Counted from the stretch's first letter, positions 35,120 to 47,531 are shown. The stretch is 64,000 nucleotides of DNA from Ipomoea triloba (GCF_003576645.1 NC_044919.1:12900106-12964105), one strand, 5' to 3'. Notes: generated by a model from the letters alone, not told the origin. Numbers and translations are program-made.

Positions 35120-35129
35120 ATCGTGGAAG

Positions 35130-36540
35130 CTTCAAAACTAGGCCACGAAATTTTTAACTTGTTCTCCTAGTTTTATTGATGGGGAGAATGTTTTATGGTC
35201 ACCGCCCAATCTTTGAAAATCCAATTTCAGTATGCTTGAACAATCGTCCCACAGGGTCCATGCCAAAAAAGTATTGATATCTTTAATTAATATCTTTAAC
35301 CAATTACTGAGATGCCAAAAATGTTAAAGAATTACTTGATTCAATCTTTATTAACTAATCATTTTAGTTATACCGTTCAATGAATCTAAGTAGAATTACT
35401 GAATTAACCCAACCACTACACATTATAATTTTGTTTAAGAATTTGAAATTCTAATATTTTTTCATGTATGCATTTCATACTCAATATAGAAATATCTCAT
35501 ACTCTTAAATTAAATTTGCAAAACATTTATCATGCAAGTGCAATATAAGGAAAAAAAAAATATTTATCAATGTATTAAATAAATACTATATATGATAAAT
35601 CTTTGTATTTGGTCAAAATTGAAAAAGAATTTTGGAATTTCACTAAATGTACGTTATTGTATTAAAACTTCTTTTAATTTTTTTATAAACACTGTGCATT
35701 ACCTCATATTTTATGTTTTCTATTTTTTAAATATATTTTATAAAATGAAAATTGATTTGAACTGCAAGAGTTAATTTGACATCCAGACGAAATATGTAGA
35801 AATTTAAAGATATTATGTAGGAGAGTCAAACTCTAGATCTTTTACAGAATATAAGAAAATCTAATAGAATTAGAACTTTTTTTTAATAAATAGAATTAGA
35901 ACTTGAAAAAATTGCATGTTTCAAAAGATGTACAAAAGTTAATAGAAATAATGTTCCAATGTTAGAAGAGGTTTACTCCTAGAAGAGGTTGAAAATCTTT
36001 ATTTTCTAGTTTGGAAAACATATATATTGAGTAGCACCAATATAATTATCTACATTCATTACCAAATTCAAAAATTCAAGAACATATACAAAATTATGAA
36101 ATTCACCATAAATTCAAATTATTGAGTGATTTTTTAGATCAAATATTCAAATATTTTTGAATTTTTTTGCTTTAAGTCGAGCCTATACATTTTTTAAATT
36201 TCTAGTCTAAAATATTTGAAATTTTAACATTCTATATCAAGTCCATGTATATATGTTCCTATATGCACCTAGGCTATGATATATAACAGATGATATATGA
36301 TGAGATAAACTCATGAGTAAGCGCAACATTTTAATTTGTTTAGCTTTGTTTTAATAATAATAGTTGTTTATGTCAACGCAAATTGGCTTGTAGCACGCAA
36401 AGACGGCTTCTTTGTGGGCCCAAATTATTTGTCCTAACTTAGTAACTTGCTTTACCACGTGACGATTCAAGACTATCCTGCATAATTTAACCAACCTTAA
36501 CATGCAAAACCGGTAAAGCATGCCTCTTTGTGGGTCAAAA
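35130..36540 (+). repeat. Unit F upstream region
   Basis: Collinear with units B and C (TTTGGTCAAAATTGAAAAAG, ATGCACCTAGGCTATGATAT, GGCTTGTAGCACGCAAAGAC). Non-coding, leading straight into the 46-bp minisatellite. Confidence 0.7.
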
Positions 36541-37880
36541 ATAATTTATTTTAATTTTCCAGTAGAAGGTTTAAAAGTAGCCCACACAATTGTTAGCTTG
36601 CTTTACCGTAGAAGGTTTAAAAGTAACCCACTGAATTGTTAGCTTGCTTTACCTTAGAGGGTTTAAAACTAGCCCACATAATTGTTAGCTTGCTTTACCG
36701 TAGAAGGTTTAAAAGTAGCCCATAGAATTGTTAGCTTGCTTTACTGTAGAGGGTTTAAAAGTAGCCCACATAATTGTTAGCTTGCTTTACCGTAGAAGGT
36801 TTAAAATTAGCCCACAAAATTGTTAGCTTGCTTTACCGTAGAAGGTTTAAAAGTAGCCCACATAATTGTTAGCTTGCTTTACCGTAGAAGGTTTAAAAGT
36901 AGCCCACATAATTGTTAGCTTGCTTTACCGTAGAAGGTTTAAAAGTAGCCCACAAAATTGTTAGCTTGCTTTACCGTAGAAGGTTTAAAAGTAGCCCACA
37001 AAATTGTTAGCTTGCTTTACCGTAGAAGGTTTAAAAGTAGCCCACATAATTGTTAGCTTGCTTTACCGTAGAAGTGCTTTACCGTAGAAGGTTTAAAAGT
37101 AGCCCACATAATTGTTAGTTTGCTTTACCGTAGAAGGTTTAAAAGTAGCACATAGAATTGTTAGCATGCTTTATCGTAGAAGGTTTAAAAGTAGCCCACA
37201 TAATTGTTAGCTTGCTTTATCGTAGAAGGTTTAAAAGTAGCCCACACAATTGTTAGCTTGCTTTACCGTAGAAGGTTTAAAAGTAGCCCACACAATTGTT
37301 AGCTTGCTTTACCGTAGAAGGTCTAAAAGTAGCCCACATAATTGTTAGCTTGCTTTACCGTAGAAGGTCTAAAAGTAGCCCACAAAATTGTTAGCTTGCT
37401 TTACCGTAGAAGGTTTAAAAGTAGCCCACAAAATTGTTAGCTTGCTTTACCGTAGAAGGTTTAAAAGTAGCCCACAAAATTGTTAGCTTGCTTTACCGTA
37501 GAAGGTTTAAAAGTAGCCCACACAATTGTTAGCTTCCTTTACCATAGAAGGTTTAAAAGTAGCCCACAGAATTGTTAGCTTGCTTTACCGGTTTAAAACT
37601 AGCCCACAGAATTGTTAGCTTGCTTTACCGTAGAAGGTTTAATTTAAAACTAGCCCACAAAATTGTTAGCTTGGTTTACCGTTGAAGGTTTAAAACTAAC
37701 CCACGGAATTGTTAGCTTGTTTTGCCGTAGAAGGCTTAAAACGAGCCCACGCAATTGTTAGCTTGTACCCCTAGTTTCAGTAGATAGTTTAAAACTAGCC
37801 CACGGAATTGGTAGTTTGTACCCCTAGTTTTGTAGTAGAAGGTTTAAAACCAGCCCACAGAATTGTTAGCTTGTACCCCA
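36541..37880 (+). repeat. 46-bp minisatellite, about 28 copies, immediately upstream of the unit F TATA box
   Basis: The unit is GTTAGCTTGCTTTACCGTAG followed by AAGGTTTAAAAGTAGCCCAC and AAAATT or ATAATT. Copies are highly alike, with single changes (CACATAA, CACAAAA, CACACAA) and one partial duplication at about 37070. The last three copies change into CTTGTACCCCTAGTTTT, the normal promoter-proximal sequence. Other units have a single copy of this segment (for example 28160-28215), so the array is a local amplification of promoter sequence. Confidence 0.9.
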
Positions 37881-37920
37881 AGTTTTACTCCTTCCGCTTC
37901 CGTTATTCGATCACTCCCTT

Positions 37921-38012
37921 CTATAAGTGTTTCATTCTAAGACCAGACACCCAGTCCTCTACTCACATCGCTGCTTGGTTGCTTTTGCCTTTGCCCTCAT
38001 CGGTTACCCAAG
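37921..38012 (+). promoter_or_regulatory. Unit F TATA box and non-coding first exon
   Basis: CTATAAG at 37921. The leader ends CATCGGTTACCCAAG with donor GTAATA at 38013. The following intron (about 318 bp) ends at the acceptor AAAGATCAG at 38330. Confidence 0.65.
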
Positions 38013-38334
38013 GTAATAGTATATTAGTATTTGGTTTTTGTTTCTTTTGTTTTATTGAATTTATAGTTCAGGTTAAAATTTTTAGGCAAGAGATCGAAGT
38101 AATTACCTTACAAATTTGATTCATTTTTTGGTGTTCTGTAATTTTTATGTGATAACAATTTTTTTTTTAAATCTTTTCTTTTGATGTTGATATATTTAAT
38201 CGTTTGAGTAGTTTATTGTGTTTCAAATTATTTTAGGTTGATGGACTATTAGATTTGTTTTTGAATCATGCGTATTTCTCCATATCTCATGACTTTTGCG
38301 ATTAACATTTGTGCATTTTTAAAAGATCAGAGCA

Positions 38335-38586
38335 ATGTCGGCGGCGAACATCGTTGGAAAGTCGAAGAAGGAGCTGTACGACATCATGTGTGAGATGAAG
38401 AAGCTGATGGAACAGAACGAGGAACAAGCTAGGCAAATTCTCATTGAAAACCCTACCTTGGCCAGAGATCTCTTTCATGCACAAATAATGCTTGGGATGG
38501 TGCAGCCATCGCCATCTCATGTTCATCAGTCTGCTCCAGCAGGACCGAATGAGAAAGCAGCACCAACCAGCGAAAAGAAAGCATGA
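38335..38586 (+). CDS. CstF64-hinge-like small protein (unit F), fused to another family's tail
   Basis: 83 residues. Residues 1-53 are the same as the unit B protein except around RDLFHAQ (RDLFKAQ in B), followed by QIMLGMVQPSPSHVHQ. The domain is the CstF64 hinge, which in known proteins binds CstF77 or symplekin for mRNA 3'-end cleavage. No RRM is present. The end differs: after NEKAAP it reads TSEKKA and stops at TGA, and from there the DNA is the 3' end of the GYVAEMKKK family (AGTGTTAGATTGATTTGGTG). The frame is open through the fusion point. Leader, intron and acceptor are conserved with unit B. Translation is plausible but unproven. Confidence 0.6.
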   Translation: MSAANIVGKSKKELYDIMCEMKKLMEQNEEQARQILIENPTLARDLFHAQIMLGMVQPSPSHVHQSAPAGPNEKAAPTSEKKA

Positions 38587-39590
38587 GTGTTAGATTGATT
38601 TGGTGATATAGCATGCATGACTAGATTTTGGAATAATTTTCAAATAAAGTCCCTTAGGGACTACATACATTATTCCATAATTATATTATATTTGACATTA
38701 ATGCATGGGGTTGAAGGAAATAATTGCATGTCACTGAATTGCCTCAATAGATGATTGGTATATAGTGCCTTTTATTGTGTGCACCTCGTTCGTTGTAGCA
38801 TTGTGTGCATTTTGTGTTTATTTGATGTGTGCGTGCATTGTAAATTTGGAATGTGTGCATTATAGTACATATGTGTGTGCATTTATTTGTGTTGTGGGTT
38901 GCACCTATTGATGTGTTGATGCAATAGACAGGTATGTGAATCAATTCGCGTTACTGATACATGTTTTCATTACTAGTAGTGGTGGTGCATGATGTGTATG
39001 TGTGCATTTCAATGTGAACATGTATATAATGCAATGTATATGTGTGGCCTATGTGTACTATAGTACATGTGCGTAGGTGTGCATTTGCTTGTGGTGTGGT
39101 TTGCAGCTAATGATGTTTTTGTGCACTATATGTGAATCGATTGGGGATTTTGTTCCTTATTTTCCTTGGTGGTGGTGGTGGTGGTGGATGCATGATGTGT
39201 ATATGTGTGCATTTTAATATGAGCGCGTGCACAATGCAGTGTATAAGTGTGGCATGTATGCACAACAACACATATGTGTATGGATTTGTTTGTGGTGTGG
39301 TTTGTATTTAATGATATGTTTGTGCACTAGTTAGGTATATGAATTAGCTGAGTTTTTTTATCATTGTTTTCCTTGGTAGTGGTTGATGAAGAGATTTAAG
39401 GTGAGTAATTTTCGTTACCTTGATGATTGTGGATAGATGTACGCTTAAGTTTCACTCAATCACAAACTACTAGCATTTCTATTGAAATCTAGCACTAAGA
39501 AATTCAAGGTCTATGATTTTTTGTATATGCAATATTAAAGGTTCTTAGTAGACTTAATTATTTGAGTTCTTGTTTTATTGCTATCATTAT
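38587..39590 (+). repeat. Unit F 3' region: GT-rich tandem repeats of about 200 bp
   Basis: First 550 bp match 23875-24433 of unit C (AAATAAAGTCCC, then GTGTGCAT-rich repeats). Three imperfect units of about 200 bp start near 38745, 38945 and 39160, each with a (GGT)n or GTGGTG phrase. After about 39370 the sequence is unrecognised. The minus-strand frames here are incidental. Confidence 0.7.
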
Positions 39591-40340
39591 CAATGTCATC
39601 TTCGATTGCTCCTTCATAAAAAAAAAATATTTTGAAAACTTTTCAATTATAATATCATATATATTTGTATGGTATTAAAATTCATAAATTGACTGTGTGA
39701 TATGATAGTTTACTTTGGTCGAATGGCTCAACTGCTCAAGTATATTTTTATCTATTTTAAGAAATACTGTGTAGATTTAGTGAAAAGTCATGATTTAGTG
39801 AAAAGTCAAAAAAATATATATATTTTTGGTTATTTGGCCGATAAACTATATTAACAGACCTTAATATTTGATGCACCGCCAATGTATTTTGCAAAGTCAA
39901 TATTAACCAGGTCCTTTTTTGCAAAATATCTAAGACTTAGTATTTTATTAAAAAAAATTTTTATTTTTAATTAACAAAATATATCTACTTTCCAAAACAT
40001 ATTGATTACTTAACTATTATATATTTAATTTCCAACTCATTTTTAAATATTAGATACGGAGTACATTATTAATTCTTCCAAATTAGATACAGTATTATTA
40101 TTTATTTATTTAAGCTGGACATTGCAGAAGAAAGAATGTGATTATCCTCGCTTGATATTTTCTGCTCTTTTGGCTCGCCCCAAGACAATGAATCTTTAAG
40201 TTTTGGCATTCTCATTTTCAGGTTCGAAGGAGGTGCTCCCTGCAACAAACTTTTCATATACAGCACACTTGAGAGAAAAAGAATTAGGGTTATCGAGTGG
40301 TAATACAGTTTGGGTACAATAATATAATAGGATTAGGAAT
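39591..40340 (+). other. Unit B-like 3' flank, then unrecognised sequence
   Basis: 39590-39800 matches 11640-11800 (GTCATCTTCGATTGCTCCTT, GAATGGCTCAACTGCTCAAG). Within 40100-40310 two short open pieces flanked by AG/GT could be gene debris, but I recognise no family. Confidence 0.45.
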
Positions 40341-40640
40341 AAATCTTAAACATATATAGTTATAACTCGGTGCACCTAATGTTATAACTAGGTGCACCTA
40401 AGTGTAAGTTGTACCTAGGTGTATAAATGTTAACAAGGTAAATTACTTGCACGAAATGTGTAAGTAAAATGTATTGCAGATGCAAATAAAATGTATTGCA
40501 TGCAGGTGCAAGTGAATTGTATAATGAGTATCTAGGTGCACCTAATGTTATAATTAGGTGCACCTAGGTTGCACCCAAGTGCATGAATATTAACAAGGTA
40601 AATTACTTGCTCTTGTTTAGTGAAAATAGGTACGAAAATA
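40341..40640. repeat. Tandem/inverted AGGTGCACCT-rich repeat
   Basis: Two related segments (about 40360-40450 and 40530-40615), each with GGTGCACCTAATGTTATAA and TTAACAAGGTAAATTACTTGC. AGGTGCACCT is itself a palindrome. Non-coding, probably a MITE remnant. Confidence 0.45.
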
Positions 40641-40885
40641 GATGCACTTGTAAGTGAAACTAGGTGCACTTATATCACAATTACTTGCACTAAAGTTTGA
40701 GTTATTTATGAAAATGCCACCGCATCGTTTTTTTAAAATTGCATCTGATTCGTTGATCTGGCAACGTGGACGGCTGTGAAGCGTTCTCGTTTCCTTCTTG
40801 GGCGGCAGTTCACATGGGAGTGCTGATGACTCTATTTCTAAATACCTTTTTATCCCACTTTTCATTTATTTTTGTAGTTAAGTAT

Positions 40886-42170
40886 TGTTACTTGAATGGA
40901 ATTTGTTACTTGGTTGTGTGATTTTGTGTTAAAGGTCGATTCTTCCGCAACAAGTAGAAAAGGGAGCACATTGGATGACTTTGGATCAATTTTTGGTAGC
41001 TTAGGATTCCACTCAAGGAGGGAGAGGAGCAGCGGAGCGCACAGTGGAGCAAGAAACAAAGAAAAAGCTTGAAAAAGAATGGAAACGGGTACCCACACGG
41101 GCGTGTGGGCACCCATTTCAATCCAACCCGAAAATGAAAAAGGCTCATGCATGACGGAAACGGGGCCCCACACGCCCGTGTCCCTATCCGTTTCGGTCTG
41201 TACTGTTTTGTTTTAGGCGTGTTTTGCTGCATTTTTATAATATTTCGAACCCTAGCTAGTGTAGAATCTCTCTCTATTATTTTCATAGCCACTTTTAGCT
41301 TAGAATAGCCTAGATCTACATTGGAGAACACTTTGCAAGCATTTTTTGGTGGATTTGGAAGGGATTCCAACAACTTTTCTTCATCATTAATAGTAAAACT
41401 CTCATTTCCTTTTCTCCATCTCTTCTTTACATTTATTGTGTATTTATGATTTCCTTGCTTATTATTGCTATGCTTACCTTAGATATGAGTGAGTAGTCTC
41501 TTATATGGGTTAGATTAGGTGTTTATTACTTCTATTGATGCTTGTTTTGTGATTATTGCATAAAGGGGATGAACACCCATTTAGGGTTATTAAGTTTGAA
41601 TTGAGTTTATTTCTATCCTTCAATGATTAGTGTACAATGATTATTGTTTGTCTTTGGAAAGTCTTCCATTTCAATGGGAGTTGGATGGGAGACTTGAGCC
41701 AACCCAATCTCAAACCCATTTTCTCTTCTATGGAAATAGGGGTAGATTTGGGGCTTAAATAGCTTTTGTTCTTCAAGAATTTAGGTTGGTACACCATGGA
41801 AATGAGACAACATTTGTTCTAATCTTTGTGGAAACTTGGATTCCTTTGTGCTAGCCTTAAGAACCTAGGGTCATTGTTAATCCCCCAATTCAAGTGTTAA
41901 TGCATCAATAGAGTAATACACATAGTTTAACCCATCATTCCAAATAGAATTTAAACCTAATTTGATCTTGTTTTCTCTTATATCCAAAATTCCAAAAATA
42001 CTTTAGTTTTAATCTTAATCCAAAAAAATGATTTGCTTGGATCCTTATGGATTCCAAGACCTTAGTGCCTAGAAATCTAGGTAACGGCTTTCTATACGTG
42101 CCATAAATCCCAATCCTTGGTGGAACGACATTCATAACCCGTCTTCACGTCACCACTAAATCTCACATCA
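40886..42170 (+). mobile_element. Solo LTR, 1285 bp (Ty3-like)
   Basis: TGTTACTTG...CACATCA with flanking AGTAT (40881-40885) and AGTAC (42171-42175), a one-mismatch 5-bp duplication. The interior has CCACACGGGCGTGTGGGC and CCACACGCCCGTGT, a feature I associate with plant Ty3-type LTRs, and no coding frame. The minus-strand open frames over it are incidental. Confidence 0.65.
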
Positions 42171-42175
42171 AGTAC

Positions 42176-42624
42176 GCCCATATATATATATATATATATA
42201 TATTACTTTCAACTTTCCGTGACACTTTCTTCAGAAAGTATATGCATTTTTTAAAAGAAACCGCGACACATTTTAAACAAAAGTGTAGCGTTTTCTTATT
42301 AATTTATTTACAATTTCGTCAACGAAAAAAACGTATACTTTTCGAACATTTTCTCTTTAAGTGTCGCGGAATGTTGGAACTAATATATGTAGTGTGTGTG
42401 TGTATAGGGGCACGCTCCCCTGCGAACTGCCGCCTAAAAAATAGCAAAATTGAGTGTCAAAGATAAAATGTAGGATGTGATCTTCGGGTTTTTATCGTCT
42501 CACAACGAATGCATAATGGTAAACTTTTAACAAAAATCCATTCCAACAGAGACCTCAAAGTAAATAGGAGGAGGTTAAAGCATAACTTAAGTCATACCTT
42601 CTTGAAATAGAGCGGTGCCTGTTT
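42176..42624. other. TA run and short inverted repeat, no gene
   Basis: (TA)n at 42180-42202. CCGCGACACA (about 42261) and GTGTCGCGGA (about 42361) form an inverted repeat around about 90 bp, as in the ends of small DNA elements. No coding signal. Confidence 0.4.
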
Positions 42625-42840
42625 TGCAACATCTTGTGGTAGAGGAATGCATTCAACTAAACAGGAAGCGAGGCCAAAGTGCCCCCACACCACACCCTGG
42701 CCCCGGCTCACTACGCACAAGAAGCTCCCCTCACATTGTCGCTGGTGAGACTCGATCCCTAATCTCTTCTCTTAAACTTCACCCTTATGAGTAGTTGAGT
42801 TGCCCATGCGGACATAAATATTATCCTTGACCGTGGAGTC
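42625..42840 (-). mobile_element. SINE-like element (tRNA-derived)
   Basis: On the minus strand GGGATCGAGTCTCACC resembles a pol III B box and GGGCAACTCAACTACTCATA a poor A box, in the order and spacing expected of a tRNA-derived SINE head. The body is GC-rich. No target duplication was identified. Confidence 0.45.
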
Positions 42841-43009
42841 GTCGGGATGAGTTGGAAATGAATTTTTTATTACCCTTGTTTATAAAAAAAAATGTTACCT
42901 TCTTCTAGATATTGATTAAGTGATATATTTCTAGTTTTGCCTAAATTAAAGTATAATAAGCGATAATTTTTTTTATCATTTTAGAAATTTTTAAATAGTA
43001 TTTTAATTG

Positions 43010-43599
43010 TTTTCATAAAAATAGTATTTTAATTAATGACGTTATAAAAAGTTTGAGCATCCCAATATAGGAAAGAAAAAAATTTAAGTGGACAGAATGG
43101 AGCATAAATTAATTAGTTATAAAAAATTCAAATATTTATTTCTCGTAATGATTCTATTCAAATAATTTAAATTTAACAATTTAACACAAAATTATTGTTT
43201 TTGAGGTAATCCAACTAACAATTTAACACAAAATTATTGTTTTTGAGGTAATCCAACTAAGAAAGAACCCATCCTAACTCAGCAGACTATGTTGGCTATT
43301 CGTTGGCATAACAAATATTACATTTCAATATTAGAGGTCTAATAATGAAGAACAATCTGAATCTTTGTACATTGAAATAATTACAATCAAATTATTTTAT
43401 ATCAATTTATTTTTTATTTTCTGCATAATCCATCAAGATGTCTACTTAATAAAATTTAAATTTAAATTTAAGATCCAAATTCTTTTATATATATTTTTAT
43501 ACTATTAATAAGAATGGTGATATAATTAGTATTGAGTTAATACTCCATTGGTCCTATGGTGATATAATTAGTATTGAGTTAATACTCCATTGGTCCTTG
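43010..43599 (+). repeat. Tandem duplication, copy 1
   Basis: GTTTTCATAAAAATAGTATT... to TACTCCATTGGTCCT, repeated at 43600-44105. Copy 1 has two extra internal duplications (a 42-bp CAATTTAACACAAAATTATT segment at about 43170-43260, and the last 42 bp doubled at 43556-43597). Non-coding. Confidence 0.9.
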
Positions 43600-44105
43600 T
43601 TTTCATAAAAATAGTATTTTAATTAATGACGTTATAAAAAGTTTGAGCATCCCAATATAGGAAAGAAAAAAATTTAAGTGGACAGAATGGAGCATAAATT
43701 AATTAGTTATAAAAAAATTCAAATATTTATTTCTCGTAATGATTCTATTCAAATAATTTAAATTTAACAATTTAACACAAAATTATTGTTTTTGAGGTAA
43801 TCCAACTAAGAAAGAACCCATCCTAACTCAGCAGACTATGTTGGCTATTCGTTGGCATAACAAATATTACATTTCAATATTAGAGGTCTAATAATGAAGA
43901 ACAATCTGAATCTTTGTACATTGAAATAATTACAATCAAATTATTTTATATCAATTTATTTTTTATTTTCTGCATAATCCATCAAGATGTCTACTTAATA
44001 AAATTTAAATTTAAATTTAAGATCCAAATTCTTTTATATATATTTTTATACTATTAATAAGAATGGTGATATAATTAGTATTGAGTTAATACTCCATTGG
44101 TCCTC
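43600..44105 (+). repeat. Tandem duplication, copy 2
   Basis: Near-identical to 43010-43555. It ends inside the left terminus of the MULE at 44083, so the duplicated segment includes the first bases of that element. Confidence 0.9.
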
Positions 44106-45107
44106 CGAGTATTAGCAATATACCAGCGGTGATCCCTCATCTTTTAAAACGATTCGTCCTTCATCTTTTTCAAAAAGACCACCCGTGCACGTTCGTCTCC
44201 TTCGTTCGAGTGTAGATATCGTATCAGCTGAAGTTTCCAGTTTCGCCTCAGAATTCCAAGTTTCCAGTTTAGCCAACAGGGCCTCCAAGACCAACCCACC
44301 AGCACCCCCAACAACAATCGCAATCCAAATAGGTGCCATAAACAACATCATCTCAATTATTACATCCCTTATTGGGGGTTTTTGCAAAATACCCAACAAA
44401 GCCGATATCAAAGCCATGGCGTTTACAACAAACTTCAAGAACAACGCACCCAAAATACGAACAAAAAATTATAGAAATGAAATAAAACCCCCCCTCGACC
44501 TTAACGAATCGAGGGTTTACAGATGAAAATAAAAGAAGAGAAAATAAAAGATAGAACCCTAGAGATTCACAAAACTTCAAGAAAAAAAAAAATTGATGAA
44601 GAGGGTAAAAAGGGCTCCCAGATAAATTATGAGAAAGGGGGTAAAAACGTGTGTTCCAAGAGTCGAAATAGGATAGCAATGGTGAGGAGAGAGCCTGTTC
44701 TTCAGAATTTCGTTGGCCCTGTTTTAATCCACTTCACTCCCTTGATTTTCAAGATTTCAAAGATTCTCACCCCCAAAATGAATTATTCTTATGCACTTCC
44801 TGGCCTGCCATTAAACAGGAAAATCTAAGCTTAAACAAATAAAAAATAAATAAAATTGATCAGACCCAAAAAAAAAGCTAAGCTAGTGGCTTTCAATGGC
44901 GGTTATTTTGATAAAGAATGAGGATTAACTAAATGGAATGACATGTTTGCCCTCAACAATTAAGGTTCACTTGACACCTAATCTAACGGAGCATCAAGGG
45001 TGGTTATTTTGATAAAGAATGAGGGCGAATCGTGGTTGTTTAAATGACGAGGGACTACTGCCTGTATATTGCTAATACACGGAGGACCAAGGAGGTATTA
45101 ACTCATC
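44083..45107. mobile_element. MULE-like element, about 1 kb, with gene-like interior
   Basis: Left end GAGTTAATACTCCATTGGTC, then CTCCGAGTATTAGCAATATAC; the right end carries the complement (GTATATTGCTAATACACGGAG...GTATTAACTC). A 10-bp target duplication AATTAGTATT lies at 44073-44082 and 45108-45117. No transposase is seen. The interior is unlike the terminal repeats and carries a hydrophobic minus-strand frame, so it may be a Pack-MULE. Confidence 0.7.
44112..44453 (-). pseudogene. Possible captured gene fragment (hydrophobic small protein)
   Basis: Minus-strand frame of 113 codons. Residues 1-51 (MGALFLKFVVNAMALISALL, then IIEMMLFMAPIWIAIVVGG) form two likely membrane segments joined by a short KPPIRD loop, like small plant membrane proteins. 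The second half (AKLETWNSEAKLETSADTIS...) is low in character and runs into the transposon's terminal repeat, which suggests an artificial continuation. I do not recognise a family. It lies wholly inside the MULE-like element, so a captured and truncated exon is the best reading. Confidence 0.35.
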
Positions 45108-45117
45108 AATTAGTATT

Positions 45118-46070
<953 letters not shown>

Positions 46071-46085
46071 AGTGACGTTGCCATT

Positions 46086-46548
46086 TGATAGTAAATATAC
46101 TCCAGTACCGGTCAGATATACTCCAGAACCAATCGGAGACCGTGTGGTCGAGAGGTCGGCGGGTCGGCCCAATCGGTACGAGGTCGGACGTCACGGACCG
46201 AACAGTACCCTTGATCGGCCGGCAACGTGGCATGCCAAAGGCCGCCACATGCTCCCACCCGCTTGGGCACGGGATGAGGCGGGCGCATGCGCGCCACGTT
46301 CCCGTTATGCAGGAGGCCCGGCGGTCATGCCTTTTCCCTCTTATAAATACCGCATTTATGAAGAGAGAGAGGATCTTTTGGCTAATTCTTGATTAAGACT
46401 TGAAGTAAGCTCGGATAGTAGGAAGGCCCACTGCCGACTAGCCGAGCCCTTCGAGCTCTTCTTCGCTTTGTAAACCGGGTTCGGATCGTTTGAGGCAATA
46501 ATAGATCGTATTTCCCGTTTGGCTTCGTATCCGTATTTTGCTATATCA
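46086..46548 (+). mobile_element. Solo LTR, 463 bp, GC-rich
   Basis: TGATAGTAAATA...GCTATATCA with a 5-bp target duplication CCATT (46081-46085, 46549-46553). TATA box CTTATAAATACC at about 46340 gives plus orientation. GC-rich U3 part. The open frames inside are incidental. Confidence 0.85.
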
Positions 46549-46553
46549 CCATT

Positions 46554-47281
46554 AATTCAATAACTCTTATCTTTGATGAGGCGATGCTCTTAATGCATGT
46601 GCTTTCGTACCGTTCCACATATTCTCTGATCTTAACTATTGTTTGACTACTTTAATGTATTAGATGCACTGGTTCGAATCTAGTATCTCATCCAATTATC
46701 TCGTCAATTGTATTAAAATAACTAAATTTTTAATTAAATCAAATGAGAATTGAGAAAGTGTTGAAACCCTAAAAGTACCCTTATTGTCCACCCACATTGG
46801 ATGTATTGTAGTAATAATAAGACCAAAATTTATTGTCGTGCACTAAAATAAAATAAATAAATAATTCAAGAAAAAATTTCAAAATATTACTGTAGCGGGC
46901 GACCACCACAAAGAAAATGAATTTCTCGTTTCAATTAAATTGATGAATTCTTTGTATTTGATTGCAGTTTCATTCTCCCAAAATAGACCTAAAATAAAAG
47001 TTCAAAATCTTCAACAATAACTAAATAATTAAAACATCCAGAATGGAGGTCAACTGTATATTAATTCATGTGTTCTCAAATCACTAAAAATGATTATTAA
47101 ATTCAAATACACAAAATTGCGCATGCCCCCCAGCCCCCACACAACTATATATGTTTATTATTGTTTTGTTAATTGAAATTCATTACTTTAAATAACTATT
47201 TATTAAAAATAGTATTTATCAATACTCACGTAGTTGTGATAGTTGTGAAGTAATTACATTTATTTTTAAAAGTATTCACTA
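46554..47281. other. No gene seen
   Basis: AT-rich intergenic sequence. No exon-like or transposon-end signal recognised. Confidence 0.4.
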
Positions 47282-47531
47282 CTCCTTCCGTTTCATTTTT
47301 ATGTGTCTAGTTCGACGACTAACGAATCAGACTTGATAGATGTAATTTAAGTTTATTATTAATGTACAAAATTTATATATTTAAAAATTACATTTAAAGT
47401 ACTATTAAACACAAAAAATAAATAAATTAAAAAAATTAAAAAATACAAAAAAAAAAATAAGCAAAAAAGAATGAGTTGATTTGAGTAATGAATCGTAAAC
47501 ATGAAAGTGAAAATGCAATAGAGGCCGGGAG
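47282..47531. mobile_element. Stowaway-like MITE
   Basis: CTCCTTCCGTTTCA at the left and GGCCGGGAG at the right are degenerate CTCCCTCCGT-type ends, flanked by TA on both sides. About 250 bp, AT-rich inside. The interior resembles 12343-12440. Confidence 0.5.

Noticed and set aside
36541..37880. CRISPR-like array (regular repeats)
   Set aside because: Units are directly adjacent 46-bp copies with no unique spacers, in a plant promoter; it is a minisatellite.
40862..41373. Two minus-strand frames of 103 and 155 codons
   Set aside because: Inside the 1285-bp solo LTR; low-complexity hydrophobic content and no known domain.
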